64,000 nucleotides of DNA from Cloacibacillus porcorum (GTDB lineage Bacteria > Synergistota > Synergistia > Synergistales > Synergistaceae): assembly GCF_001701045.1 (NCBI RefSeq), contig NZ_CP016757.1:1977501-2041500 (forward strand), read 5' to 3'. The position numbers were made by a program, and so were the translations under genes. Every line of letters starts with the position of its first letter. Position 1 is the first letter of the stretch. The notes under the pieces are model-generated. The model had not been told where the DNA came from. It ran no database searches and was given only the letters and a program-made list of their open reading frames with translations. Shown one piece after another: positions 1-8,046 of this stretch.

Positions 1-111
1 CTCCAGATGAAGGGAGACGAGGCTTTGCAGGAAGAACCGGCTAAGGCATACGGCTTCGTTGATTACCTCACCGGGAAATGGCGCAGGGATATAGCTATAA
101 CTGACAAGTGA
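1..111 (+). CDS. C-terminal 36 residues of an unidentified protein (partial)
   Basis: An open frame runs in from the left edge in frame 1 and stops at TGA 109-111. The 36 visible residues include AKAYGFVDYLTGKW. The piece is too short to assign a family. The phrase 'A-x-x-Y-G-x-V-D' occurs near the C-terminus of several protease and hydrolase families, but that is only a resemblance. About 120 AT-rich bases separate it from the polysaccharide export gene, so co-transcription is possible but not shown. Confidence 0.5.
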   Translation, partial: LQMKGDEALQEEPAKAYGFVDYLTGKWRRDIAITDK

Positions 112-230
112 TTTTTTAATCGCCGGCATCAATAATACACCGAAATTTTAACACACAGTTAAAACATTTATAACAAAACCGTGTCGATTTTATATATAGA
201 AATACGAATTATACGCTCTGGAGGAATGAC

Positions 231-2498
231 ATGTTGAAAAAACGTACAATAGCAGCTTTGGTTCTCATCTTTTACCTCTTCACCCTCGCCGCCCCGGCGG
301 CTTCCGTTGCTGCGGATGCCGGCGCAGTCGCAGCTGCGGCTGCCGCCCTGACAGGACATGGTTTGGGAGGAGCGGCGGACAGCCCCGGAGACACAACCGC
401 CTCCGAAGGAGCTTCGGATAGCGGGATATTTAACGGCGATACAGGCGCGAAAACCTCCGCAACTCCCCAAACGACAGATTTCCCCGCCACAATAGACCCC
501 TCTGCCTCGGAACCGCAGACAACCGTCGTCAATGAAAAACTGGAGGAGGAAAGGCTGCATAATCCCGCTACAACGTCAGCGCCGGCCGCCACTACGTCAA
601 TCTCTTCGCCCATCGATCCGAGAGAGGCCAGTGGCAGCACCATGTACGACAACCTGCGCGGCAGACTCGCCCGCTTCGGCGCGGACTTCTTTGCCTCACG
701 CCGGGCCAACACGCTGACATACGCCCCCGTAGGCCCCAACTATGTGGTCGCGCCGGGAGACGAGGTGCGGATAACCCTGTGGGGATACGACGATATCAGG
801 GCTAACCTGGTCGTCGACAGGGACGGCGTTCTGACGCTTCCCAAGGCCGGGCCGCTCAACGCGGCGGGGATGACCTTCGCGGAGCTCGAAAAGGCGGTCA
901 ATAACGCTTACGGGAGAATATTCAACGACTTTGAAATCAACGTCTCTATGGGTAAGCTGCATACGATCAACGTATATGTAACGGGACACGCGTCACGCCC
1001 TGGGGCCTATGCCGTATCCTCAATGGCTACGCTCATCGATATTCTATCGCAGGCAGGAGGCCCGGCGCTTTCCGGCTCTATGCGCGCGATAGAGGTAAGA
1101 CGCGGCAATAAGAAAATCGCCACGCTCGATATTTACGAGCTTCTGCTGCATGGCAGCCGTAAGGGCGACGCGCGGCTGTGCGACGGCGACGTGATCTTTA
1201 TACCGACCGTAGGCAATCTCGTTTCGGTTGCGGGAAACGTCAAGCGTCCGGCGGTCTACGAGCTGACGAAAAATGAAAAACATCTTGCCGATATAATCAA
1301 GCTCGCGGGCGGCCTCACATCCGGCGCATACAAAGGGCGGGTACAGATCGTACGCGTCAAGGATAATACGATACGGACCGCCTTTGAATCGGAGCTCACG
1401 CAGAAAAACGCCGCGTCACAGAAACTGCAGGACGGAGACCTCGTGAAGATCTTCGCCGTGCCGGGCGGCTCGATCAACATACGCATCGCGGGAGCCGTCA
1501 TCCAGCCCGGCGTATACGCGATAGAGCCGGGAACGACGACGCTGGGTGACGTCCTTAAACGCGCGGGCGGTCTGCTCTACACCGCCGCTGCCGAAGGCGA
1601 GCTGACGCGCATTCAGGTCAGCGAACAGGGTCCCGTGACGACGCGCACGATGGTCAACCTGAGAGAGGCCATCGACGGCAAAGGGCGTTTTCTGCTCCAG
1701 CGCGACGACTACATCTTCGTCCGCACCGTGCCGGACTGGAACCTATACCGCAGCGCGCGGATAACGGGGCGCATCCTCTACCCCGGCAGCTATGCCGTCA
1801 AACAGGGGGAGCGGCTGTCGTCGCTCATCGAGCGTGCCGGCGGCTTCACCGAAGACGCCTTCCCGCGCGGCGCGGTCTTCATCCGTGACAGCGTAAGGGT
1901 CCAGCAGCAGAAAAGCATCGACGACATGATCCTGCGTCTGGAACGTGAAATGGCCGCCGCCGCCAACCAGGCCGTATCCACCGCGACAACAACCAAAGAC
2001 GTGACCTTCGCCCAGGCGGAGGTTACGCAAAAGGACCGGCTGATGACGGCGCTTCGCAGCCTGAAAGCGACCGGGCGCGTCATTATGCAGATACCGCCTG
2101 ACTACAAGCTGATAAAGGGCAGCCCCTACGATATTGTCCTGCAGGACGGCGACCGTCTCCATATACCGGTCACGCCGGGCACCGTACAGGTCATCGGTTC
2201 CGTTACCGCACAGTCCACCTTCGTATTCCGCACCGGACAGCCGATCAGCGAATACATCAGAATGGCGGGCGGCTATTCAGCCTCGGCCAACGCCAAACGT
2301 ACCTACATAATGAAGGCGGACGGCTCTACCGTCAGGGCCTTCGCCGGGAAACGTGCGCAAAAGGTCGAGGACGGAGACTTTATCGTCGTTCCGGAAAAAC
2401 TGATGTTCCAGCCGGCGATGCGCAATACCACGGACATCATCGACATCGTCTACAAGCTGGTGCTCGGCGTGGCGGCGGTAGACTATATCTTTAAATAA
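231..2498 (+). CDS. Wza-like polysaccharide export protein with multiple SLBB domains
   Basis: Predicted 755-residue outer-envelope polysaccharide exporter. Residues 1-28 form a signal peptide (KKR, then a hydrophobic stretch ending near AASVAAD). A Ala/Thr/Ser/Pro-rich linker runs to about residue 130. A polysaccharide export domain begins near residue 165 (YVVAPGDEVRITLWG), and several SLBB-type beta-grasp repeats follow, each with a pattern like 'V.G.V..PG.Y.......L...I..AGG'. The end has a hydrophobic helix (DIVYKLVLGVAAVDYIF). It is roughly twice the length of E. coli Wza because of extra SLBB repeats, as in other SLBB-rich exporters. The ATG follows GGAGG by six bases. It was probably co-transcribed with the Wzz-like gene before the IS110 element inserted directly after its stop codon. 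Confidence 0.88.
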   Translation: MLKKRTIAALVLIFYLFTLAAPAASVAADAGAVAAAAAALTGHGLGGAADSPGDTTASEGASDSGIFNGDTGAKTSATPQTTDFPATIDPSASEPQTTVVNEKLEEERLHNPATTSAPAATTSISSPIDPREASGSTMYDNLRGRLARFGADFFASRRANTLTYAPVGPNYVVAPGDEVRITLWGYDDIRANLVVDRDGVLTLPKAGPLNAAGMTFAELEKAVNNAYGRIFNDFEINVSMGKLHTINVYVTGHASRPGAYAVSSMATLIDILSQAGGPALSGSMRAIEVRRGNKKIATLDIYELLLHGSRKGDARLCDGDVIFIPTVGNLVSVAGNVKRPAVYELTKNEKHLADIIKLAGGLTSGAYKGRVQIVRVKDNTIRTAFESELTQKNAASQKLQDGDLVKIFAVPGGSINIRIAGAVIQPGVYAIEPGTTTLGDVLKRAGGLLYTAAAEGELTRIQVSEQGPVTTRTMVNLREAIDGKGRFLLQRDDYIFVRTVPDWNLYRSARITGRILYPGSYAVKQGERLSSLIERAGGFTEDAFPRGAVFIRDSVRVQQQKSIDDMILRLEREMAAAANQAVSTATTTKDVTFAQAEVTQKDRLMTALRSLKATGRVIMQIPPDYKLIKGSPYDIVLQDGDRLHIPVTPGTVQVIGSVTAQSTFVFRTGQPISEYIRMAGGYSASANAKRTYIMKADGSTVRAFAGKRAQKVEDGDFIVVPEKLMFQPAMRNTTDIIDIVYKLVLGVAAVDYIFK

Positions 2499-2645
2499 AG
2501 ACTGACTATACGAAGTCAAGAGGAAAGTAACAAAAAAGAGTAAAAGAACTAGGAAAACATCGTACCTTGACAAAAGCATACAGAAATTGACCTCTTCCCA
2601 AGCCAGAAGTCAGAAACGAGAAGTAGTTTGTGATGGCATCCTAAA

Positions 2646-3833
2646 TCAGGCAGCCATTGAAACGAATACCTCGTTTGTATAAAGCATGTGGAATATAACG
2701 CGTATGAGTTTTTTTGAAAGATGTCCCAAAGCGACAAAGTAATGTTTTCCCTGGGCAATCTTGTGCTCCATATAGTTTCGAAAGTCACGGCAGTGGATAG
2801 AACAGAGCCTTGCCGCCTGCATCAGAGACCAGCGCAGATATGTCGAACCGTGTTTGACCATAGGCGTGTTCGCCGCGTTGAACTTGCCGGATTGATATGT
2901 GGACGGGTCAAGTCCAGCGAAGGCCTGAAGCTGGTCAGGTTTTTTGAAGCGTCGTATATCGCCTATCTCCGCAAGTATGACGGCGGCGGTACGAAAGCCA
3001 ATACCAGGAATCGTCAGCAGCGGCGTATTTATTTCAGCGACCATAGCCGCGATCTGTCTGTCCAAAAACGCGATCTGTCGTTTAAAGAAACGTATCTGCT
3101 CAATGACCTGAGAGAGTTCTAAAGAAAGAGCCTTGCTTGTTCTGGCAATAGAATTCTTCGCCATTGATTTTATTGCCTCAGCCTTTTCTCTCCCATACCT
3201 GCCCTTTGATGCGTAACGCAGGATATTTGTCAGCCGGTCGATGCGACACGCGGCAATCATATCCGCCCCCGGCAGTTCTGCCATAAGCGCCAGTGTAGAC
3301 GCCTGCCCCGTTCTGAGCCCTAAAGAGGGCAGTTCTGGAAAAAGCAAGTCGACCATTCTGGACATGGAAACCTTTGATCTGCTGCAAATGGCAACTAGCC
3401 TGTGCCTGTGGCGTGTAAGAGACTTTAGCTCCTGAATCTGGTAAGATACAGTGACAGGACTTGAGACTTCTGACATCAGTATCCCCGCGATACATTTTGC
3501 GTCGGCCTTGTCTGTTTTTGTTCTGCGCAGTGAAATTGCCTGTCGATAAAGCTTCACGCGCAAAGGGTTGAACACCACGGGTTGAAATCCGCTGGAACGG
3601 AGGAAAGCCACAAGGTTTGCGCTGTAATGTCCGGTAGCTTCAAGTCCTGTCCTTATCTGAGAAGAGTCTGCGCTCTTTCCGGAAACAGCCGAAATGGCGG
3701 CAATGAGCTTTGAAAAACCTTCCTTGTCGTTCGAAAAGGAGAAAGACTCCCGCAGACACGTGCCAGAATCGCCAAGAATGCAGCAGTCATGCTTATCCTT
3801 GGCAACATCAATACCAACATAAATCAAGACCAT
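2646..3833 (-). CDS. IS110-family DEDD transposase (recombinase)
   Basis: About 395 residues. The N-terminal RuvC-like DEDD domain opens with IYVGIDVAKDKHD. The C-terminal IS116/IS110/IS902 domain contains LLTIPGIGFRTAAVILAEIG and FAGLDPSTYQSG, then the region around the conserved serine (MVKHGSTYLRWSLMQAA). Both domains are full length with no frameshift, so the enzyme looks intact. The family excises a circular intermediate and recombines it at a short target chosen by a bridge RNA. The start is uncertain: ATG 3833 has GGGG directly against it, while TTG 3827 sits six bases after GTGGGG and gives the usual family N-terminus. Confidence 0.93.
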   Translation of the reverse strand: MVLIYVGIDVAKDKHDCCILGDSGTCLRESFSFSNDKEGFSKLIAAISAVSGKSADSSQIRTGLEATGHYSANLVAFLRSSGFQPVVFNPLRVKLYRQAISLRRTKTDKADAKCIAGILMSEVSSPVTVSYQIQELKSLTRHRHRLVAICSRSKVSMSRMVDLLFPELPSLGLRTGQASTLALMAELPGADMIAACRIDRLTNILRYASKGRYGREKAEAIKSMAKNSIARTSKALSLELSQVIEQIRFFKRQIAFLDRQIAAMVAEINTPLLTIPGIGFRTAAVILAEIGDIRRFKKPDQLQAFAGLDPSTYQSGKFNAANTPMVKHGSTYLRWSLMQAARLCSIHCRDFRNYMEHKIAQGKHYFVALGHLSKKLIRVIFHMLYTNEVFVSMAA

Positions 3834-3874
3834 CCCCACTTTCAAAAAGAAACAGCACGCTGGGAAACCACATA

Positions 3875-4007
3875 CTTTTTACCAACGGATCCTCGTTATA
3901 TATAAACCGTCGAAGCGGTATCTGACTAATCACCGGTCAAGTAAAAAGCTGTGGCTGGAGCCTTTAGGAAACCGTCTATGCGGTAGGAGGTTATACCAGC
4001 CCACAGC
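3875..4007 (-). ncRNA. IS110 bridge RNA with target-binding and donor-binding loops
   Basis: Two adjacent stem-loops lie on the transposase strand, upstream of it. Target-binding loop 3948-4007: GCTGTGG(G)CTGG pairs with CCAGCCACAGC, and a small ACCG-CATAGA-CGGT hairpin lies inside an internal loop. Donor-binding loop 3875-3948: CTTTTTAC pairs with GTAAAAAG, with an inner ACCG-CTTCGA-CGGT hairpin. Guide matches: target-left CCTCCT (3985-3990) equals the left flank plus CT core. Target-right TAAAGG (within 3961-3968) is complementary to core plus right flank. Donor-left TAGTCAG (3922-3928) equals the right element end. Donor-right ACGAG (within 3891-3896) is complementary to the left end plus core. 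The architecture follows published IS621-type bridge RNAs; exact transcript ends are not known. Confidence 0.8.
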
Positions 4008-4085
4008 GTCTGTATGTTTTGTACAAGAACAATACTATGAAACGTGCTCTTGAACAACTAACTTATTATACGAGGAGGAAAGACG

Positions 4086-5369
4086 ATGACGGACAGCCCA
4101 AAGACTTTAAACGACGATTATGAATACGAACTGTCCCTGCTAGATCTGCTGGTGATACTTGTACAGCAAAGATGGCTCATTATAAAAATAACCGCGGCCT
4201 TCGCCATTATCGCGGTGATATACGCGCTTACGGCCACGCCGATCTATCGAAGTACCATGCAGATCATCTCGCCAAACAGCGGAGCGAAATCAGGAGCGGC
4301 GGCGATGCTCGCGGCTACAGGCATGGGCGACATGCTAGGCGGCCAGCTGACGACGCAGAGCGACACCGTCGTCGGCGTCATCAAAAGTCCGCTGGTGCTG
4401 GACAGGGTCATCGATAAAAACAGCCTCCTTACAAGGGAAAGTGAAAATTTCAGCATAACTCGCCTGATCGGCGCATTGTCCTCCAAAGGCAAACCTAAAC
4501 CTAAGATGAGGACGATGGTAAGAAAATCGCTTTCTGAAAGCATACAGGCGATTTCAGACAAGAAGAGTGGAATTATCACCCTCTCGGTGAAAGACACCTC
4601 TCCAGATATGGCTGTAAAGCTTGTAAAATCCATATTCGCGGAGACGCTCTGCGTCATGCAGGATGTAGCCATCTCTCCGTCGGCGCAGCAAAGGGTATTT
4701 CTGGAATCTCAGCTGAAAGAGAACAACGGGGAACTTTCAAAGGCGGAGGGCGCTCTTATATCATTCCAAAAGAGAACGGGGATGATCGGTACGGGAGGCG
4801 CGCCCAGCGACATCTCCGCGCTGGCGGTATTGCAGGCACAGATGGTGGCCAAAGAGATAGAACTGCGATCCGCGCGCTCTTTCGCAAAAGAGGCCAATCC
4901 GCAGATAAAAAAGCTTGAGGCGGAATATGCGGCGATAAAAAAGCAGTTCGAAGCGGACAACGCTAAGGTAGGAACTTTTCCTCTTTCCGGTGTCGGCCTG
5001 AAGAACCTGCCGGTCGCCTCGCTGGAATACGCCGCGCTGGTACGGGAATACAAGTTCAGGGAAAATCTCGGGCAAATATTGCTGCGCCAATACGAAACGG
5101 CCAGAATGAATGAACTTAACGATCCGCTGGTCTTTCAGGCCCTTGGCGAACCAACCTACCCTGAGCTCAAGGAATCCCCTAAGAGAGCAAAAATTGTAAT
5201 TCTCGCGACTTTTCTCGGCGGCTTTCTCGGCGTCTTGGCCGCTTTTATCTGCCACTTTCTCTCAATATCAAGCTCCGATCCAGAAGAGGCACCCAAGATA
5301 GAATTTGTTAAGGCAGCCCTGCGCTCAGATCTGAAAAAACTAAAATTTTTAAAGAAAAAAAGCTCATAA
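4086..5369 (+). CDS. Wzz-like polysaccharide chain-length determinant
   Basis: A 427-residue inner-membrane polysaccharide co-polymerase. A cytoplasmic N-terminus is followed by TM1 at about 33-52 (IIKITAAFAIIAVIYALTA), a large periplasmic region with coiled-coil potential (about 60-370), and TM2 at about 374-395 (IVILATFLGGFLGVLAAFI). A Pro-rich segment (TYPELKESPKRAK) precedes TM2, as usual in Wzz proteins. The C-terminus is short and Lys-rich with no tyrosine-kinase domain. The family controls glycan length and works with the Wza-type exporter encoded upstream. The ATG has GAGGAGG seven bases before it. The IS110 insertion left this ribosome-binding site almost intact but separated the gene from wza. 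Confidence 0.87.
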   Translation: MTDSPKTLNDDYEYELSLLDLLVILVQQRWLIIKITAAFAIIAVIYALTATPIYRSTMQIISPNSGAKSGAAAMLAATGMGDMLGGQLTTQSDTVVGVIKSPLVLDRVIDKNSLLTRESENFSITRLIGALSSKGKPKPKMRTMVRKSLSESIQAISDKKSGIITLSVKDTSPDMAVKLVKSIFAETLCVMQDVAISPSAQQRVFLESQLKENNGELSKAEGALISFQKRTGMIGTGGAPSDISALAVLQAQMVAKEIELRSARSFAKEANPQIKKLEAEYAAIKKQFEADNAKVGTFPLSGVGLKNLPVASLEYAALVREYKFRENLGQILLRQYETARMNELNDPLVFQALGEPTYPELKESPKRAKIVILATFLGGFLGVLAAFICHFLSISSSDPEEAPKIEFVKAALRSDLKKLKFLKKKSS

Positions 5370-5389
5370 GGATAACGACGGATAAAAGC

Positions 5390-5420
5390 CCTCTTTTCTT
5401 TCCGGAAAAGAGGACTTTTT
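5390..5420 (+). terminator. Intrinsic terminator after the Wzz-like gene
   Basis: CCTCTTTTC (5390-5398) pairs with GAAAAGAGG (5405-5413) around a TTTCCG loop and is followed by ACTTTTT. It lies 20 bases after the wzz stop and, read the other way, just downstream of the convergent XRE gene, so it may serve both. Confidence 0.8.
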
Positions 5421-5438
5421 CATACTGTGTTTATATGT

Positions 5439-5876
5439 TTACAGATCGCGGCCTGCGGCTGTTTCGTCAAGAAGCAGCTTGGCAGATATTTTTTTGCAGG
5501 AATTCAGCAGTTCATCAATGATATGTATATCGTCAATGTCGGGCTTTCCACAGAGAGAATCCAACATATATCTGACCTCCGAAAGCTTCAAAATTATCGG
5601 AGATGTCTCTTTGAGATGCTGTTCTTCGTTAGACATAGGCATTATCGGACCTTTCACGACTAACGCTCTCCCCGTATCCTCGTTCTCCTCCAGCAGGAAG
5701 GCAACTGTCGTATCGAGAACCCGCGCAATGTTTTTCAAGTTCTCGCCTTCGGGGAGGCAGCGCTTACCCTCCCAGGCTATGACCGTCGAACGGGCTACCT
5801 TTAAAGATTCCGCCAACATGGCCTGGGTCAGCCTTTTCTCTTTACGCAGCATTTTTATCTTCTCAGAAATATTCAT
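5439..5876 (-). CDS. XRE-family transcriptional regulator
   Basis: About 145 residues. The N-terminal helix-turn-helix (residues 1-60: KIKMLRKEKRLTQAMLAESL, then RSTVIAWEGKRCLP) is typical of the Cro/CI XRE family. The C-terminal ~85 residues have no recognised domain and could mediate oligomerisation or sensing. I chose ATG 5876 because GGGGG lies six bases upstream; an upstream in-frame ATG at 5882 abuts that GGGGG. It is divergent from a second, smaller XRE gene. The shared intergenic region has two copies of TGTTGTGTA exactly 60 bp apart, candidate operators for either protein. Targets are unknown; polysaccharide or c-di-GMP genes are plausible from position only. Confidence 0.8.
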   Translation of the reverse strand: MNISEKIKMLRKEKRLTQAMLAESLKVARSTVIAWEGKRCLPEGENLKNIARVLDTTVAFLLEENEDTGRALVVKGPIMPMSNEEQHLKETSPIILKLSEVRYMLDSLCGKPDIDDIHIIDELLNSCKKISAKLLLDETAAGRDL

Positions 5877-5887
5877 CGGCATCCCCC

Positions 5888-5957
5888 ATGTTGTGTATAG
5901 ACTACAAATAATAGAGGAATGGGTCAAGATTGATTTGGCCTACATATATGTTGTGTA
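5888..5957. promoter_or_regulatory. Paired ATGTTGTGTA direct repeats between divergent XRE genes
   Basis: ATGTTGTGTA occurs at 5888-5897 and 5948-5957, exactly 60 bp apart, in the 157-bp AT-rich region between the divergent regulators. The first copy lies over the start of the minus-strand gene's leader. Repeat spacing and location suggest operator sites, but which protein binds is inference. Confidence 0.45.
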
Positions 5958-6033
5958 AACTTGACTATATTCAAAGATATTTTTATAATAAGTCTTATAT
6001 AGCGGACTTATTTAATTATGGCGGTGACAATCA

Positions 6034-6243
6034 ATGTTTGGGAAAGTAATCAGAAAGAAAAGGGTCGCCCTAAAACTCACCCAGAACGACCTGGCAGTGC
6101 TGGTTGGCGTCAACCGCACCACTGTCGTGGCCTGGGAACATGAGAAGTTTCAGCCGACAAAGAAGATCGCGGCTCTCGAAGACGCTTTGAATATTGGGCG
6201 CGGAGAGCTCTATTTTATAATCCAGGAAAACCGGCTGCGGTGA
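6034..6243 (+). CDS. Small XRE-family helix-turn-helix protein
   Basis: A 69-residue protein that is essentially only an XRE DNA-binding domain. VIRKKRVALKLTQNDLAVLV forms the first helices, and NRTTVVAWEHEKFQPTKK the turn and recognition helix. It resembles the HTH of its divergent neighbour (both have R/NxTTVxAWE). Its TGA overlaps the first ATG of the diguanylate cyclase gene, so the two are likely translationally coupled. A weak GGCGGTG precedes the ATG. Confidence 0.82.
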   Translation: MFGKVIRKKRVALKLTQNDLAVLVGVNRTTVVAWEHEKFQPTKKIAALEDALNIGRGELYFIIQENRLR

Positions 6244-7094
6244 TGCGTAAAAATGTTTGGTTCAAATCAAACGCGCGGGATATCTATATTTTTTTCGCGC
6301 TCTGCGTCTTTATATCCTCCGCGGCGCTGATATATCGCCACGAGACCGGACCGGGGCTCTCGTACAGCTCTGTCTTTTATTGTCCCTCTAAGAAAGATGA
6401 CGTTCTGTCGGTACAGGCACAGCCGCCGCGCCCATCCTATAATGACGCCGACATGCACGTATCCGTGGCGGCGGCAAAGAGAACCGCGGCACAGGCCGTT
6501 CACAGGTCTTTGGCGAAGGTATCCGGCGTCGCAGTCCTTCTTTATATTGTCTACCTGCTTCTATTTCTGCGCAAAGGCAAAAAGACCTCATCACTCTTTA
6601 TGAAGACGGATGGGAAGAACTATTCCAAAGATCCGCTGACAGGGCTGCTTGACAGAAGCGCGCTCTACGGGGCGGTCTCCGAAACTATTCGTCTCTACCC
6701 AGAGAGATGCCACGCCGTTTTTATGATGGACCTGGACAATTTCAAAAAAGTAAACGACACCTTCGGACATCTCAAGGGGGATACGGTTCTGCGTTCAGTG
6801 GCTGAACACATTTTATCCAGCGTCGAAAAGGGCGATATTGTGGGACGGATCGGCGGCGACGAGTTTATCGTCCTGGCCAGGAACGTCGCTGGCAGGACCG
6901 AGGCGGAGAGCAAGGCTAAGACGCTGCAAAAGGCGGTCTCAGGTATGGAGGATGTCACCGTAAGCATCGGCATAGCCCTCTATCCTTACGACGGCGCTGT
7001 GTTTGAGGAGCTGTATGATCACGCCGATATTGCGATGTACAGGGCGAAGGATAAAGGCCGCGACCGCTGCGAGTTTTACTGCGGCGGCCGCTGA
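6243..7094 (+). CDS. Membrane-anchored diguanylate cyclase (GGDEF)
   Basis: About 283 residues. TM1 is near residues 12-30 (IYIFFALCVFISSAALIY), a ~65-residue extracytoplasmic segment follows, then TM2 (VSGVAVLLYIVYLLLFL, about 95-111). A GGDEF domain fills the rest, with an intact RIGGDEF signature near residue 205. It is predicted to make cyclic di-GMP from GTP. The inhibitory I-site RxxD is missing at its usual place (the residues there are VEKGD), so product inhibition through that site is unlikely. GTG 6240 is an alternative start; ATG 6243 overlaps the stop of the XRE gene. Its position beside exopolysaccharide export genes suggests c-di-GMP control of matrix or surface traits (inference). 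Confidence 0.88.
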   Translation: MRKNVWFKSNARDIYIFFALCVFISSAALIYRHETGPGLSYSSVFYCPSKKDDVLSVQAQPPRPSYNDADMHVSVAAAKRTAAQAVHRSLAKVSGVAVLLYIVYLLLFLRKGKKTSSLFMKTDGKNYSKDPLTGLLDRSALYGAVSETIRLYPERCHAVFMMDLDNFKKVNDTFGHLKGDTVLRSVAEHILSSVEKGDIVGRIGGDEFIVLARNVAGRTEAESKAKTLQKAVSGMEDVTVSIGIALYPYDGAVFEELYDHADIAMYRAKDKGRDRCEFYCGGR

Positions 7095-7116
7095 GAGAAC
7101 AGCGGGACTGGCGGCG

Positions 7117-8031
7117 CTAAACGCCGTTTCTTTCTCTTTCTATCCAGCCCAGATATCCCTTCACCGACTGACCGATGAAGAATTCCTCCCTCTTTCGTAC
7201 CGCCTCCGGCATCTTTTCAAGGTTTGCGAGCACCGGATCGTTTGCCAGCAGCGCAAGGACCGCATCCTCCGGCGAGGTTCCGGCGGGAAGCGCCGAGAGC
7301 ACCGCGAGCCAAAGCTTCATCTGCTCCGCGGCCCTGTCGAAAACTTCGCTGGCGTCTTCGAGATATCCCGAGTGAGGGAAGCAGACGACGTCTATATCTT
7401 CGAGCGCCCTCAGCCTGTTGAGAGAGGCGACGGCCCTGTCATAGAAAAATTTATGCGGTGTCGCCGGGCGCATGAAGCAGCTGCCGTCGTCACACCTGAA
7501 CCAGCAGCCGGCAGCTTCGCCGGCAAAGAGTATCCGCCTTCCGGCAAGTTCATAGATGTAGGAGCTGTGATGCGGCGCGTGTCCTGGCGTGTCGATTACG
7601 GTAAGGTTAGGTATGCCGCCGTCGATAAGGTTCTCCGCCGGGAGCGGTATGGGAGCGCCGTACACGTCGCAGAGGCTGCCAAGGCTGGTCCGGCTTCCTG
7701 CGATCAGCTTAGAGGGGTCGACAAGGTGCGGACGCCCCTTTTCCGGAGCCAGAACTTTGGTCTCCGGGTGCGCGGCGATAAACTGCCCTGCGCCGCCAGA
7801 ATGGTCGAGATGTATATGCGTATATATCAGATAATCGATCTTATTTTTTCCTTTGGCCTCAAGCAGGCGCAGAAGCTCCGGAACCGCAGAGGCCGGTCCC
7901 GTCTCCACAAGTATCCTCCGCCCGCCCGCCTTGTCTTCGATAAGCCAGCCGTCAAGAAATGATTCAAAACCGCCGCGCGGTATCGGCAGATTTATCCGGT
8001 AAAAATTGGGGAATATCTCCGTCATCGCCAT
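7117..8031 (-). CDS. MBL-fold metallo-hydrolase
   Basis: A 304-residue cytoplasmic metallo-beta-lactamase-fold enzyme. The metal-binding THIHLDH motif is at residues 71-77, with further ligands expected at the TPGHAPHH motif (about 145) and a C-terminal His (CFPHSGY). The C-terminal ~80 residues are helical. The family includes thioesterases, lactonases and glyoxalase II-like enzymes; the substrate cannot be read from the sequence. The ATG follows AGGAG by nine bases. It starts 15 bases after the ABC ATPase gene on the same strand, so it is probably the last gene of that operon and may process whatever the transporter imports. Confidence 0.8.
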   Translation of the reverse strand: MAMTEIFPNFYRINLPIPRGGFESFLDGWLIEDKAGGRRILVETGPASAVPELLRLLEAKGKNKIDYLIYTHIHLDHSGGAGQFIAAHPETKVLAPEKGRPHLVDPSKLIAGSRTSLGSLCDVYGAPIPLPAENLIDGGIPNLTVIDTPGHAPHHSSYIYELAGRRILFAGEAAGCWFRCDDGSCFMRPATPHKFFYDRAVASLNRLRALEDIDVVCFPHSGYLEDASEVFDRAAEQMKLWLAVLSALPAGTSPEDAVLALLANDPVLANLEKMPEAVRKREEFFIGQSVKGYLGWIERERNGV

Positions 8032-8046
8032 TTACATACGCTCCTT

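Larger units (their letters stand above)
2501..4072 (-). mobile_element. Complete IS110-family insertion sequence
   Basis: The element carries a DEDD transposase and a long 5' non-coding end with a two-loop bridge RNA. I set the ends by reconstructing the empty site. An AG dinucleotide (CT on the element's strand) occurs at 2499-2500 and again at 4073-4074. Deleting 2501-4074 restores TAAAGGAGGAAAGACGATG, which is the wza stop, an ideal Shine-Dalgarno sequence and the wzz start. The inner ends are similar to each other (ACTGACTATACGAAG at 2501-2515; ACTTATTATACGAGG at 4061-4075). There are no long terminal inverted repeats, as expected for IS110. Guide segments in the bridge RNA match both flanks, which supports these ends. 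Confidence 0.85.

Noticed and set aside
2721-3122. 133-codon plus-strand frame inside the IS110 element
   Set aside because: It is antisense to the intact transposase. IS110 elements carry a single gene.
6267-6603. Overlapping short frames around the diguanylate cyclase N-terminus
   Set aside because: They lie in other frames of the cyclase gene, whose TM segments and GGDEF domain are continuous.
7003-7962. 319-codon plus-strand frame overlapping the diguanylate cyclase end and the MBL gene
   Set aside because: It overlaps the end of a convincing GGDEF gene and lies antisense to a full-length MBL enzyme, so it is a shadow frame.
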